A stretch of DNA of 64,000 nt. Source: Bacteroidota bacterium (lineage in GTDB: Bacteria > Bacteroidota > Bacteroidia > Chitinophagales > Saprospiraceae). Under the pieces are notes generated by a model. The model worked only from the letters and a program-made list of their open reading frames with translations. It did no database searches and was not told where the DNA came from. The stretch lies in the NCBI GenBank assembly GCA_003045895.1, contig PZPC01000019.1, forward strand, positions 1-64,000, in the 5' to 3' direction. The translations under genes and the position numbers were made by a program. Positions within the stretch are counted from its first letter, which is position 1. Each line of letters opens with the position of its first letter. Positions 1-8,815 of the stretch are shown here, piece after piece.

Positions 1-3
1 TCA

Positions 4-55
4 TAAGTCTGTGTGTTGTAGATATCCACAAACTACGGACTTACCGTTTTTTTTT
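4..55 (+). terminator. Hairpin followed by T-run, probable terminator
   Basis: Positions 4-43 form an imperfect inverted repeat (arms beginning TAAGTC and ending GACTTA, about 13 of 16 pairs) and are followed at once by a run of T residues on the + strand. It would end a + strand gene that lies outside the window on the left. The TAAGT termini resemble those of the 127-bp element found twice further on, so it could instead be a small palindromic repeat. Confidence 0.45.
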
Positions 56-85
56 ATAATCTAGCTAAATTGTAGCGTACCATTG

Positions 86-122
86 ACATCTTACATCTTG
101 AATTATTTAAGATGTAAGATGT
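86..122. repeat. Perfect 14-bp inverted repeat
   Basis: The left arm ACATCTTACATCTT (86-99) and its exact complement (109-122) are separated by a 9-nt AT-rich loop. It lies downstream of the M23 peptidase gene, which is on the minus strand, and could form its transcript end. No T-run follows immediately. Confidence 0.55.
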
Positions 123-155
123 ACGATTTAAAATTTAAGATTTTGGGCTGGCCAC

Positions 156-192
156 GTTTCCCTTTTACACCTTTCCCCCTTTACACCTTTAC
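156..192. repeat. TTTTACACC low-complexity tract
   Basis: Pyrimidine-rich stretch built from TTTTACACCTTT-like units, abutting the stop codon of the minus-strand M23 gene. Read on that strand it is a series of GGTGTAAA units. Four more tracts of this type occur in the window. Confidence 0.6.
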
Positions 193-1892
193 CTCTTAAA
201 CCCCAACTCCACCACCGTTTCATTATTCCGGTCGTCCTGCACCCGGAGCACCAGCAGGTGTTCGCCGGGGGGGATACGGCCGTCGAAGTCGTGGTAGAGG
301 CGGTTTTTGCGGGCATCGTATTCCAGGAGGATCCAGTGGCCGTCAACTTCGGCGCGGAAGCGGAGGTCGCGGGCTTTGCCCGCCGTCGGGAAGTTGTCGG
401 TTACCCGGAAGCTAAAGCGATCCCAGCCTCGCATGTCTGCGCCGAAGCGTTCGGCCACAATTTTTGGTGGCGTGGTATCCACCATGATGGCAAAATTGCC
501 GAACGTCCGCACGGGCGCCCGCAGGCGGCCGTCGGGTGTCCATTCGCCGCCGTAGCTGGTGGGGTCTTTGCCGTCGTCGCAGTGGGTGATGATGGCCTTG
601 GTTTTCAAGTCTTCGCGGATGGCGTTGGGCCGGATATGTAGGTCGAAATGCCGGTGTAGCGGGGTGCTGGAGCGGTGCAGGCGGTGCACGGGGGAATAGA
701 GGCCTTGCGATTGTTCGGGCAGGAAGTCGTAGTCGAGCAACAAATCTTCGTAAAGAGCACCGGGCGGAAAATGGGCGCGCACGGACCGATCATCGATGAG
801 GTTTTCTTCGTCGTAGGGGAGCCGGCAGGTGTAGACGGGGTTTTGCAGGGGCGCAGTCACCTGGCGGCGGCTGACCAGGATATTCAGATCGGCGGCATTC
901 TGCGGATGGTCGGTGATGTGGATGCGCAGTTGGGCCACTTCGCCGGGTTGCAGGTGCAGGCGGCCTTCCTGGGCACCTGTCCGGTAAATATCCAGCGGGT
1001 TGCCCGGCATGCGGAAAGCACGTTGCAGCCAGCTGCTGTGGCGTCGTTGTTCGGCGTAGTCGAGGTGGGCGTTCAGGTAGCGGGTATCCTCGCCGGCAAA
1101 ATCGTCGAGGTGGTAGGCAAACCGGGCGGTATCGTTTTGCCACAGTTCCAGGCCGTAAATGCCGTTGAAGTTGGGGCGACCATCCTGCTGGTCGTAGGCC
1201 TTAACGGCCAACCCAAAGCTGGGCCCCGACACGTAAAGGGTGTCCGGCGTGGTGCGGTACTGGCCATTGCCCAGGCTGCGCACTCCTACGTCGGTGCCAG
1301 CCAGCACGCGGCCGCGTTCGTCCAGTTCGTAGAGGCGCAAACCGCTGATGAAGGGCCGGCGATGGTCGGATACCGACACCCCGAAATTCAGGGGGTTCAG
1401 CATCCGCCCGCTGTAGGTGTCACGGATTTCGAAGTGCAGGTGTGGCCCCGAAACGAAGCCCCGGGCCCCGATGAAGCCGATGAGGTCGCCCTGTTTGACG
1501 GGAAAGCGGTCTGGTGTTGGTTCTTCTTCCAGCACAAAATTTTCCTGTGCGTACTGGCGGTTCCTGGCGTAGGCTGAAATATCGTCGCGAAAGCGGTCCA
1601 GGTGGCCGTAAACGGAGGTGTGGCCGCTGGGGTGCTCCAGGAAGAGCGCCTGCCCGTAGCCACTCACCGTAATCTGGATGCGCGACACATAGCCGTCGGC
1701 AATGGCGTAAACCGGCCGGCCGATCTCGCCGCGAATGTCCAGCCCGCCGTGAAAGTGATTGCTGCGCAACTCCCCAAAGGTGCCCGTCAATTCGATCTTA
1801 CCGCGCACCGGCGGCGTAAACCGGGCAATGCCTTGCGTGCCCGACTGCGAGCACAACACCAGTACTAAAAATACAAACCACCAATTGCGCAT
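189..1892 (-). CDS. Secreted M23 family peptidoglycan endopeptidase-like protein
   Basis: The start is placed at 1892, where MRNWWFVFLVLVLCS gives a clean signal peptide; an ORF start at 1916 adds eight unlikely residues. The mature N-terminal part carries the LytM/M23 zinc motifs: H48-x3-D52 (HGGLD) and the H-x-H at 151-153 (GPHLHFEIR), with a further conserved-looking YGHLD near 95-99. The remaining 400 residues have no motif I recognise and look beta-rich. M23 enzymes cleave peptide cross-bridges of peptidoglycan, and the signal peptide places this one in the periplasm or envelope. It stands alone, with a TTTTACACC tract at its stop codon. The metal ligands look intact, so activity is likely. 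Confidence 0.85.
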   Translation of the reverse strand: MRNWWFVFLVLVLCSQSGTQGIARFTPPVRGKIELTGTFGELRSNHFHGGLDIRGEIGRPVYAIADGYVSRIQITVSGYGQALFLEHPSGHTSVYGHLDRFRDDISAYARNRQYAQENFVLEEEPTPDRFPVKQGDLIGFIGARGFVSGPHLHFEIRDTYSGRMLNPLNFGVSVSDHRRPFISGLRLYELDERGRVLAGTDVGVRSLGNGQYRTTPDTLYVSGPSFGLAVKAYDQQDGRPNFNGIYGLELWQNDTARFAYHLDDFAGEDTRYLNAHLDYAEQRRHSSWLQRAFRMPGNPLDIYRTGAQEGRLHLQPGEVAQLRIHITDHPQNAADLNILVSRRQVTAPLQNPVYTCRLPYDEENLIDDRSVRAHFPPGALYEDLLLDYDFLPEQSQGLYSPVHRLHRSSTPLHRHFDLHIRPNAIREDLKTKAIITHCDDGKDPTSYGGEWTPDGRLRAPVRTFGNFAIMVDTTPPKIVAERFGADMRGWDRFSFRVTDNFPTAGKARDLRFRAEVDGHWILLEYDARKNRLYHDFDGRIPPGEHLLVLRVQDDRNNETVVELGFKR

Positions 1893-1964
1893 CTGATTAT
1901 TACCTGTTGAACCCATGAAAAGCTCAAAGAAACAACGATCTTTGCAGTTTCACAAACTTAACGA

Positions 1965-2207
1965 ATGGTAGATATTCTTGGATGGGTAGGTGCGGCAGGC
2001 TTGTTGGCAGCCTTTGTTTTATCCTCAAACGGTAAACTGGACAACCAGGGTCTTCTCTACCACGTCATCAACCTGGTTTGTGCCCTCTTTTTACTGATCA
2101 ACGCCTATTATTCTCGGGCTTATCCCTTTATCCTGGTCAACACGTTTTGGGCCATCACTTCGGTGTATGCGATCAGCAAGAACTTGCTGGCCCGCCGTAA
2201 GGTATAG
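1965..2207 (+). CDS. Small membrane protein, CBU_0592-like
   Basis: Eighty residues with about three hydrophobic segments (roughly 3-20, 29-46 and 50-67) and a basic tail (LLARRKV). The pattern GWxGAxxLLxAF with a later YHxxNLxxA resembles the small CBU_0592-type membrane proteins related to YgjV; this is recognition from memory. It is divergent from the M23 gene, with a 72-bp gap. Function unknown. Confidence 0.7.
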   Translation: MVDILGWVGAAGLLAAFVLSSNGKLDNQGLLYHVINLVCALFLLINAYYSRAYPFILVNTFWAITSVYAISKNLLARRKV

Positions 2208-2301
2208 CCCCGAATGGTTGCCGTAAAGAGAGCCATCCGGTAGGGCCGGTAATGGTAGATCCGGAGGAATACGGTAGCCGTCGGGTACCTGTTTTTGTTT
2301 G

Positions 2302-4773
2302 TTACCGTTTGTCCCGTAGATCCTGCAAAAATCTTTCGAGCTCTATTTCGTCGTAGATGAGCACTTCCCGGGCTTTGGAGCCTTCGGATGGTCCTACGAT
2401 GCCCATCGCCTCCAGTTGGTCCATGATGCGGCCGGCGCGGTTGTAGCCGAGTTTCATCCGCCGCTGGATCATCGAGGTGGAGCCGTGTTGCTGGCCGACG
2501 ATGAGGCGGGCAGCATCTTCGAACATCTCATCCAGGTCTTTGTAGGAAAGGGTAGCGGTACCCTGGAGGTCTTCGTCGCCGTGGAATTCGGGCAGGAGAT
2601 AAGGTTCGGCGTAGCCTTGCTGGTTGGAGATGAAATCAATCACCCGTTCTACTTCCGGGGTATCCACGAAGGCACCCTGCACGCGCACCATTTCGCCACC
2701 GACACTCAGGAGCATATCCCCGCGGCCAATGAGCTGGTCAGCGCCGCCACCGTCGAGGATGGTGCGGGAGTCGACCTTGGCCGTCACTTTGTAAGCCACC
2801 CGGGCGGGGAAGTTGGCTTTGATCACACCGGTAATGATGTTCACCGACGGGCGCTGGGTAGCGATCACCAGGTGAATGCCGATGGCCCGGGCCAACTGCG
2901 CCAGGCGGCCGATCGGTAGTTCTACCTCCTTACCTGCCGTCATGATGAGGTCGGCAAATTCGTCGATCACCAGTACGATGAAAGGTAAAAAGCGGTGTCC
3001 TTTTTCGGGGTTGAGGCGGCGCGCGACAAATTTTTCGTTGTATTCCTTGATGTTTCTCGCCGAGGCTTTCTTGAGCAGGTCGTAGCGCTGGTCCATTTCG
3101 ATACAGAGGGAATTCAGCGTGTGAACCACCTTGTTGGTTTCCGTCACAATGGGTTCGTCCTGTCCGGGCAGGAAAGCCAGGAAGTGGTGCTCCAGCTTGC
3201 TGTAGGGGAACAATTCCACTTTCTTCGGGTCGATGAGGACCAGCTTCACCTGCGAAGGGTGCTTCTTGTAGAGCAAAGACATCAGGATGGCGTTCACCCC
3301 TACTGATTTGCCCTGGCCCGTGGCACCAGCCATGAGCAAGTGGGGCATCTTGGCCAGGTCGGCCACAAATACCTCGTTGCTGATGGTCTTTCCCAGGGCA
3401 ATGGGCAGGTCCATTTTGGCCTGCTTGAATTTTTCGTGGTTGAGGACCTCCCGCATCGACACGATCTGGGTCTTCTTGTTGGGCACTTCAATACCAATGG
3501 TACCCTTGCCGGGGATGGGCGCAATGATGCGGATACCCAACGCCGAAAGCGACAATGCAATATCGTCTTCCAGGTTTTTGATCTTGGAGATCCGTACCCC
3601 GGGAGCCGGCACGATCTCGTAGAGCGTCACGGTAGGGCCGATGGTCGCCCGAATCTTGGTAATCTCGATCTTGTAGTGCAGCAAGGTCTCGATGATCTGG
3701 TCTTTGTTGGCCTCCAGTTCGGCGCGGTCGACTTCTACTTTCTCGTTGGAATAATCCTCGAGCAGTTGCACCGATGGGTATTCGTAGGTCGACAAGTCGA
3801 GCGTAGGGTCATACGGTTCCGAGTGATCCAGGTTTTCGGCCTGGAACGGCAGGGTCTGGCCCGTGGGGTTCATATCCGGCTCGCGGTCGGTGGTGAAGTT
3901 ATCTTCGATCTCGAGCTCCGATTCGCCGGCGATCAGGCTGGCGGGACGGTTGGCGCGGTTTTTTTCGTTCAGCTCGAAAGCGAGTTGGCTGCCACCGGGC
4001 AGGAGCGACGCTTCGTCTGCTTCCAGGCCGTGGATATCGTCGCCAAAGTCGTCGTCAAAGTCGTCATCGTCCCCGCCAAGGGCCACGCGTTCGCGTTCCT
4101 GGCGTCCGGCAATGAGGCCATCGCGTTTTTTGCGGCGGGTTTTGGCACCACTGAACAGGTCGCTGAAATAGTCGACGGTGGATTCGATGAGTTTATCGAG
4201 GGTGAGTTCGTTGAAATTGGGGTTGGTTCGCCACACGGCCATCCCGATGACCACGGCAATGATGAGCAACCAGAGGCCTAGTGTTCCGACAAAATTCTGC
4301 AGCCAGTTGGCAATGCCTTCGCCTACCGCACCGCCGTAAGGGAACTGGGCATCGGCACCGGCGATAAATTCGAGCAGGACCGAAGCCACAATCATCGCCA
4401 CAATGGTATAGTTGATGCGGGGCATGAGGCTGAGAAAGGGCTGGCGGAAGATGCGGTTGAAACCAATGCGCACCAATAGGTAGACCAACGCAAAGGAAGG
4501 AATACCAAAACACCAGTAGAAAAAGAAATTAGACGTAATCGCTCCGAGCCGCCCGAGCCAGTTGGCCATCTCCATGTTGCTGCGCAGAATGGCCCAACCC
4601 GAAAAATTGAAGATGCGATCCTGATCGATGTACCAGGTAAACAGGTACGAAAAGAATGCTACAAACAGATAGGCTGCTGTAAACAGACACAACAATCCCA
4701 AGAGCTTAGGGAGCCGTTCGTCATTTAATCCTAAACGCAGCGCTAATTGACCTTTCTTTTTCCTTTTTGCCAT
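2302..4773 (-). CDS. ftsK: DNA translocase FtsK
   Basis: Septal DNA translocase that pumps chromosome termini and supports dimer resolution by XerCD. The start is at 4773 (MAKRKKKGQL), which precedes the first membrane helix; an open frame continues upstream to 4974 but encodes a non-homologous leader. Four or so transmembrane segments fill the first 200 residues, then an acidic linker (DDDDFDDDFGDD) of moderate length. The motor domain has Walker A GATGQGKS near residue 480 and Walker B VLVIDEFADL near 600. The C-terminal gamma winged helix (MIQRRMKLGYNRAGRIMDQL) reads KOPS-type sites. The 823-residue length is normal for Bacteroidota FtsK. Confidence 0.95.
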   Translation of the reverse strand: MAKRKKKGQLALRLGLNDERLPKLLGLLCLFTAAYLFVAFFSYLFTWYIDQDRIFNFSGWAILRSNMEMANWLGRLGAITSNFFFYWCFGIPSFALVYLLVRIGFNRIFRQPFLSLMPRINYTIVAMIVASVLLEFIAGADAQFPYGGAVGEGIANWLQNFVGTLGLWLLIIAVVIGMAVWRTNPNFNELTLDKLIESTVDYFSDLFSGAKTRRKKRDGLIAGRQERERVALGGDDDDFDDDFGDDIHGLEADEASLLPGGSQLAFELNEKNRANRPASLIAGESELEIEDNFTTDREPDMNPTGQTLPFQAENLDHSEPYDPTLDLSTYEYPSVQLLEDYSNEKVEVDRAELEANKDQIIETLLHYKIEITKIRATIGPTVTLYEIVPAPGVRISKIKNLEDDIALSLSALGIRIIAPIPGKGTIGIEVPNKKTQIVSMREVLNHEKFKQAKMDLPIALGKTISNEVFVADLAKMPHLLMAGATGQGKSVGVNAILMSLLYKKHPSQVKLVLIDPKKVELFPYSKLEHHFLAFLPGQDEPIVTETNKVVHTLNSLCIEMDQRYDLLKKASARNIKEYNEKFVARRLNPEKGHRFLPFIVLVIDEFADLIMTAGKEVELPIGRLAQLARAIGIHLVIATQRPSVNIITGVIKANFPARVAYKVTAKVDSRTILDGGGADQLIGRGDMLLSVGGEMVRVQGAFVDTPEVERVIDFISNQQGYAEPYLLPEFHGDEDLQGTATLSYKDLDEMFEDAARLIVGQQHGSTSMIQRRMKLGYNRAGRIMDQLEAMGIVGPSEGSKAREVLIYDEIELERFLQDLRDKR

Positions 4774-4802
4774 ACCGTGGGCAGCACAATGTAGTTGAAT
4801 GG

Positions 4803-4810
4803 CAAAAATA
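4803..4810 (-). promoter_or_regulatory. Candidate -7 element for ftsK
   Basis: TATTTTTG on the minus strand matches the Bacteroidota -7 consensus TAnnTTTG, 29 bases upstream of the chosen ftsK start. No clear -33 TTG is seen at the usual distance. It supports the 4773 start because a transcript from here would begin inside the alternative longer frame. Confidence 0.4.
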
Positions 4811-5028
4811 GGGATTAATGCTGACGATTGTGGAATTTGCTTAAACAAACCTGTCAAGGAAAGTCTTTCCGGCGGGTGGGTCTTGTGCTTTAGGCCAAGA
4901 TTAAGTCTACTTGTAATGCCCCGATTCACGGGCCTGGGCTTAAATTCAGAACCAATAAAAGCAGCATCCAACATCCACTATTGAACTCCTCTACGTAGAT
5001 TTTAACGGACCTCTTAAAATCTATACCA

Positions 5029-7314
5029 TTGAAAACTTCCTACTCCTTAACACTCCGCACCTGTCTGCTGTTGGGTATTTGCTTTTGGGCCAACCTCCTT
5101 ACCGCCGGCTCCCTTCACAATGGCTCCATCAGTGGGGTGGTACGCGACGGCAGCACGCGCTCCGAGTTGGGCGGCGCCACCGTGGAACTGTTGGAAACCG
5201 AACAGGTAACCTATACCAACGAGCTGGGCTACTTCAGTTTCACCAAACTACCCGCCGGCACCTACGCGGTGCGCGTGAGCTACCTGGCCTACGAAACGGC
5301 TACGATTGACCATATCATCGTCACCGACGATGCCACCCAACCCGTGCGCATTGCCCTGGTACCGATGCACATTGACCTGCCCGACGTCGTGGTGCGCGCC
5401 TCGGCTATCGATCCTTTTGCGACGATCTCCCAATTGGACCTGAAGGTACGGCCCGTCAACAACGGACAAGAGTTGCTGCGCCTGGTGCCCGGCCTGTTCC
5501 TGGCCCAGCATGCCGGCGGCGGCAAAGCCGAACAGATTTTCCTGCGCGGCTTCGACATCGACCACGGTACCGACCTCGCGATCAAGGTGGACGGGATGCC
5601 CGTAAATATGGTCAGCCACGCCCACGGACAGGGTTATGCCGATATGCACTTTGTGATTCCAGAGCTCATCCAGTCGGTCAATATCCGCAAAGGCCCCTAC
5701 GATGCGGTAGATGGCAACTTTGCGACCACCGGTGCCGTAGAACTGACCACCACCAACCGGCTGGCGCAAAATTTTGTACAACTGGAAAGCGACTCCTTCG
5801 ACACCTACCGCCTGGTGAGCGGCCTGAACCTGCTGCCTACCCGCAGTGACAATGGCGCCAGCGCCTACGTAGCTGCCGAAGGGCTCTTCACCGACGGTTA
5901 CTTCGATTCGCCACAAAATTTCAACCGCCTCAACACCTGGGCCAAGTACTACAACCCCTACGACGGGCGGCAAAGCCTGACGGCCACCTTTTCGGCCTTC
6001 ACCAGTCGCTGGGATGCTTCGGGCCAGATTCCCGAACGGGCGGTCCGGCAGGGGCTCATCACCCGCTTCGGCGCCATCGACGATACCGAGGGCGGCGCCA
6101 CCAGCAGGATCAATTTCAACCTCCAGCACCAGCAACTGATCAACCCCTCCACCCAGCTCAAGAGCCAGATCTACTATACCAAATACAACTTCGAACTCTA
6201 CTCCAATTTCACCTTCTTCGCCCGCGACCCGGTCAATGGCGATCAGATCCGCCAGCGGGAAAGCCGCGACCTGGTGGGCTACGAATCAAGCCTGCTGAAG
6301 CAAGGCAACCTGCTGGGGCTGCCTTTTGACGGGCAGGTGGGCGTGCAGGTTCGCCTGGACCGCACCCAGGGCAGCGAACTGTCTTACACCCGCGACCGCA
6401 AAACTACCCTCCAAAACGTACAGCTGGGCGATGTGACGGAGCTCAACGCCGCCTTGTTTGCCAAAGCCAACTTGCGCTTGTCGCCGAAGTTGAACTTGCA
6501 GGCCGGGTTGCGCTACGACCAGTTCCGGTTCCAGTACCTCAACCAACTCCAGGAGACCTACCGTCCTACCAGTGCGACCAACGGGCTGTTGAGCCCCAAG
6601 GTGAGCCTGTTCTACGACGTCCAACCCGGCTGGCAATTATTCGCCCGCTACGGCCGTGGGTTTCACGCCAACGATGCCCGTTTGGTACTCAGCCAGGCCG
6701 TGGGTAGCAGCCTGCCCGCCGGCAACGGCTTCGATGTGGGCGCGCTCTTCCGCACGGGCCGACAGCTGGTTTGGCAGGTCAACCTCTGGCAACTCCAATT
6801 GGATCAGGAATTCGTCTACGTCGGCGACGAAGGGGTGGTGGAACCCAGCGGGGAGAGCCTGCGCCGGGGCGTGGAAGGGCTGGTGCGCTGGCAGTTGGGC
6901 AAATTCCTCTTTGCCGATGTCAACCTGACTTATACCAACGCCCGCAGTGTGACCGAAGCCACCGACAACCGCATCCCGTTGGCACCCACCTGGACCAGCA
7001 CCGGCGGCCTCAGCTATGCGCCCAACCAGGGCTGGCAGGCTTCGGTGCGCTACCGTTTCCTGGGCGATCGCCCCGCCGACGAGGGGTACACCCTCACCGC
7101 TACCGGCTATACCCTGGTAGATATGAACCTCGGCTACAAAGGGAAAAATTACTACGTAGGGCTGGCGGTAGAGAACCTTCTGAATACAGAATGGAACGAA
7201 GCCCAGTTTGCGACCGAAACCCGGCTGGCCAACGAGTTGGTTCCCGTGGAAGAAATTCACTTTACCCCAGGTGCCCCGTTCAGCATCCGCGGGAAAGTGG
7301 CTTATAATTTTTAA
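5029..7314 (+). CDS. TonB-dependent receptor with carboxypeptidase-like N-terminal domain
   Basis: Outer-membrane ligand-gated importer. It begins with a TTG codon at 5029 (no ATG fits), followed by a signal peptide (SLTLRTCLLLGICFWANLL). Residues about 30-115 are a CarboxypepD_reg-like beta-sandwich (SGVVRDGSTRSELGGATVEL), common in Bacteroidota receptors. A plug domain follows (LLRLVPGLFL...IFLRGFDIDHGTDLAIKVDGMPVN) and then a 22-strand-type barrel ending in a terminal Phe (GKVAYNF). No SusD-like partner is adjacent. FLRGFDIDHGTD and the His-rich stretch at about 195-205 (MVSHAHGQGYADMH) might hint at a metal-related ligand, but the substrate is unknown. Confidence 0.9.
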   Translation: MKTSYSLTLRTCLLLGICFWANLLTAGSLHNGSISGVVRDGSTRSELGGATVELLETEQVTYTNELGYFSFTKLPAGTYAVRVSYLAYETATIDHIIVTDDATQPVRIALVPMHIDLPDVVVRASAIDPFATISQLDLKVRPVNNGQELLRLVPGLFLAQHAGGGKAEQIFLRGFDIDHGTDLAIKVDGMPVNMVSHAHGQGYADMHFVIPELIQSVNIRKGPYDAVDGNFATTGAVELTTTNRLAQNFVQLESDSFDTYRLVSGLNLLPTRSDNGASAYVAAEGLFTDGYFDSPQNFNRLNTWAKYYNPYDGRQSLTATFSAFTSRWDASGQIPERAVRQGLITRFGAIDDTEGGATSRINFNLQHQQLINPSTQLKSQIYYTKYNFELYSNFTFFARDPVNGDQIRQRESRDLVGYESSLLKQGNLLGLPFDGQVGVQVRLDRTQGSELSYTRDRKTTLQNVQLGDVTELNAALFAKANLRLSPKLNLQAGLRYDQFRFQYLNQLQETYRPTSATNGLLSPKVSLFYDVQPGWQLFARYGRGFHANDARLVLSQAVGSSLPAGNGFDVGALFRTGRQLVWQVNLWQLQLDQEFVYVGDEGVVEPSGESLRRGVEGLVRWQLGKFLFADVNLTYTNARSVTEATDNRIPLAPTWTSTGGLSYAPNQGWQASVRYRFLGDRPADEGYTLTATGYTLVDMNLGYKGKNYYVGLAVENLLNTEWNEAQFATETRLANELVPVEEIHFTPGAPFSIRGKVAYNF

Positions 7315-7321
7315 ACCGATA

Positions 7322-7417
7322 CTAGTGCATCGGGCAGCCGCAGTTGGTCGTACGGCAGGCCGTCAGGAAGGCCAAAACCAGGAACAGCAGGATAAATACC
7401 AGGCGCTGGTGCTTCAT
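7322..7417 (-). CDS. 31-residue putative lipoprotein ending CGCPMH
   Basis: A short frame: a basic start (MKHQR), a 15-residue hydrophobic stretch and lipobox LTAC at residues 18-21, leaving a mature peptide of only 11 residues, CRTTNCGCPMH. A mature chain with three cysteines and a terminal Met-His looks able to bind a soft metal, but that is inference. A -7-like TATATTTG (7459-7466, minus) lies 42 bases upstream. It converges with the TonB receptor gene, seven bases after its stop. The signal peptide and the codon pattern argue that it is real. Small lipoproteins with a CGCP tail seem to recur in Bacteroidota; this is from memory and unverified. Confidence 0.6.
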   Translation of the reverse strand: MKHQRLVFILLFLVLAFLTACRTTNCGCPMH

Positions 7418-7458
7418 TTTTGCTTATTTTTGGTGATTAATAAACCACGTAAAGTTCC

Positions 7459-7466
7459 CAAATATA
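7459..7466 (-). promoter_or_regulatory. Candidate -7 element for the small lipoprotein gene
   Basis: TATATTTG on the minus strand is an exact TAnnTTTG match, 42 bases before the ATG at 7417. A recognisable -33 box is missing. It lies just upstream of the divergent glycosyltransferase start. Confidence 0.4.
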
Positions 7467-7481
7467 ACAACTTCTCACCGT

Positions 7482-8441
7482 TTGCTCGCCGTTTTAGACT
7501 GGGGCCTGGGCCACGCCAGTCGCTGTGTGCCACTCGTTGAACGTTGGCGGGCTGCCGGCGACCGCGTAACGGTGGCTTCGGCGGGTCCGGCGCTGGCTTT
7601 GTTGCAAGCCTCGGTGCCGGCGGCTGAATTCCTGGAACTCCCCGCCTACGCCGTGCGCTACCCCGGAAAAAACATGGTCTGGAATATGGCACAGCAGGGT
7701 CCGCGCCTCGCCCGGGTCATCGGGCAGGAGCACCGGATGCTGCAGCAATTTTTGCGCACCCATGCGGTTGACCAGGTCGTGTCGGATGGCCGGTTCGGTT
7801 GTTATCACCCTGCGGTAGAGAGCATCTGGCTGGCGCACCAACTCCATATTCAGTACCCACAACCGGTGCTGGCCCAGGGAGCCAACGCCGTTTACCACGC
7901 TTACCTGCGCCGTCATTTTCAGGTCGTTTGGATACCGGATTGGGCGGGGGAAGCCAGTCTGGCGGGCCAGTTGTCGCGGCCGGTAGCCCGGTTGCCCCAC
8001 CGGTACCTGGGGCCTTTGTCGCGTTTTGCGCAAACGGTACCTGCTGCTCCCACCACCACCACCTATCCCTGGCTGGCCCTCTTGTCGGGCCCCGAGCCCC
8101 AACGCAGTCTGCTGGAGCAGGAAATCCGCACGGCCTTCACCCGGGCGGGCGTTCGCGCGCTGCTCGTGCGCGGGGTGCCCGGCAGCACCACCATCCAGCG
8201 GCATCCCTCCGGCATTGATACCGTCGACTGGCTCCTCGGTGCCGACCTCCACCGCCAGGTAATGGCGGCCGAGCAGCTGGTATGCCGGTCGGGCTATAGC
8301 AGCCTTATGGACCTACATTACTGGCAAAAAAATGCGCTGCTCGTACCCACCCCCGGCCAGACCGAACAAGCCTACCTGGCCCGCTACTGGGCAGCACGCG
8401 GGTGGGCCACCTGGCAGGAACAGGGGGGATTGCGGATTTAA
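7482..8441 (+). CDS. MurG-like (GT28-type) glycosyltransferase
   Basis: The N-terminus LDWGLGHASRCVPLVERW matches the GLGHxxR nucleotide-sugar glycosyltransferase family, whose members often start a few residues before DWGLGHATR. The C-terminal half has the donor-site pattern of GT28 (CRSGYSSLMDLHYW...PTPGQTEQAYLA). About 319 residues, slightly shorter than usual. The start is TTG at 7482; the frame stays open upstream without an ATG, so the exact start is uncertain. The acceptor is unknown and no neighbouring sugar pathway helps. The 3' end faces the copper operon across a 43-bp hairpin. Confidence 0.8.
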   Translation: MLAVLDWGLGHASRCVPLVERWRAAGDRVTVASAGPALALLQASVPAAEFLELPAYAVRYPGKNMVWNMAQQGPRLARVIGQEHRMLQQFLRTHAVDQVVSDGRFGCYHPAVESIWLAHQLHIQYPQPVLAQGANAVYHAYLRRHFQVVWIPDWAGEASLAGQLSRPVARLPHRYLGPLSRFAQTVPAAPTTTTYPWLALLSGPEPQRSLLEQEIRTAFTRAGVRALLVRGVPGSTTIQRHPSGIDTVDWLLGADLHRQVMAAEQLVCRSGYSSLMDLHYWQKNALLVPTPGQTEQAYLARYWAARGWATWQEQGGLRI

Positions 8442-8457
8442 AGGGTGAGGTTGGTGG

Positions 8458-8500
8458 CTAACTTGCCGTGCAACCTCGGAGAGGTCGCACAGCAAGTTAG
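8458..8500. terminator. Convergent hairpin, likely bidirectional transcription end
   Basis: A long nearly perfect palindrome: outer arms CTAACTTGC (8458-8466) and GCAAGTTAG (8492-8500) with inner arms ACCTC/GAGGT. It fills the gap between two convergent genes. No T-run follows on either strand, so factor-independent termination is not certain. The inner 23 nt closely match a hairpin at 45605-45627. Confidence 0.6.
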
Positions 8501-8506
8501 CAAATC

Positions 8507-8782
8507 TTAGTGCCCGTGCCCTTCGTGACCTTCACTTTCCTGGTTTTTGGGGTTGGGCACGTAATCCATCCCACAGACCGGGCATTTGCCGGGCTCTTCG
8601 CTACCGCTACCCGTGCAGTACATGGGGCAGACGTAGGCGGAGGTGTACTCCTTTCCTTGCTGCTCAGTAGTTGTTTCGGTCGTTTCGTCCGTACCCGTAT
8701 GCTGGTGGCTGTGGCTACACGCCGCAAAGGTGGCCAATCCCGCGAAAGCGGCTAGGAAAAACAGAAAACGGAAATTCTTCAT
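8507..8782 (-). CDS. Lipoprotein with heavy-metal-binding domain
   Basis: Ninety-one residues. The N-terminus is a lipoprotein signal (LATFAAC, Cys22). After a His/Thr-rich linker comes a heavy-metal-binding motif, YVCPMYCTGS...GKCPVCGMDY, with Cys and Met ligands like that in the adjacent CusB-type adaptor, and the protein ends in EGHEGHGH. It is the last gene of the Cus-type operon, 33 bases after the adaptor gene, so a role as a periplasmic copper or silver carrier or scavenger is likely. That role is inference from motif and context. Confidence 0.85.
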   Translation of the reverse strand: MKNFRFLFFLAAFAGLATFAACSHSHQHTGTDETTETTTEQQGKEYTSAYVCPMYCTGSGSEEPGKCPVCGMDYVPNPKNQESEGHEGHGH

Positions 8783-8815
8783 GGTATTTTTTTTAAATAT
8801 TAATGAAAGGTAAAA

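Noticed and set aside
4774-4974. 67-residue N-terminal extension of FtsK
   Set aside because: The sequence is not hydrophobic or homologous-looking, a -7 element lies inside it, and the MAKRKKKG start fits FtsK.
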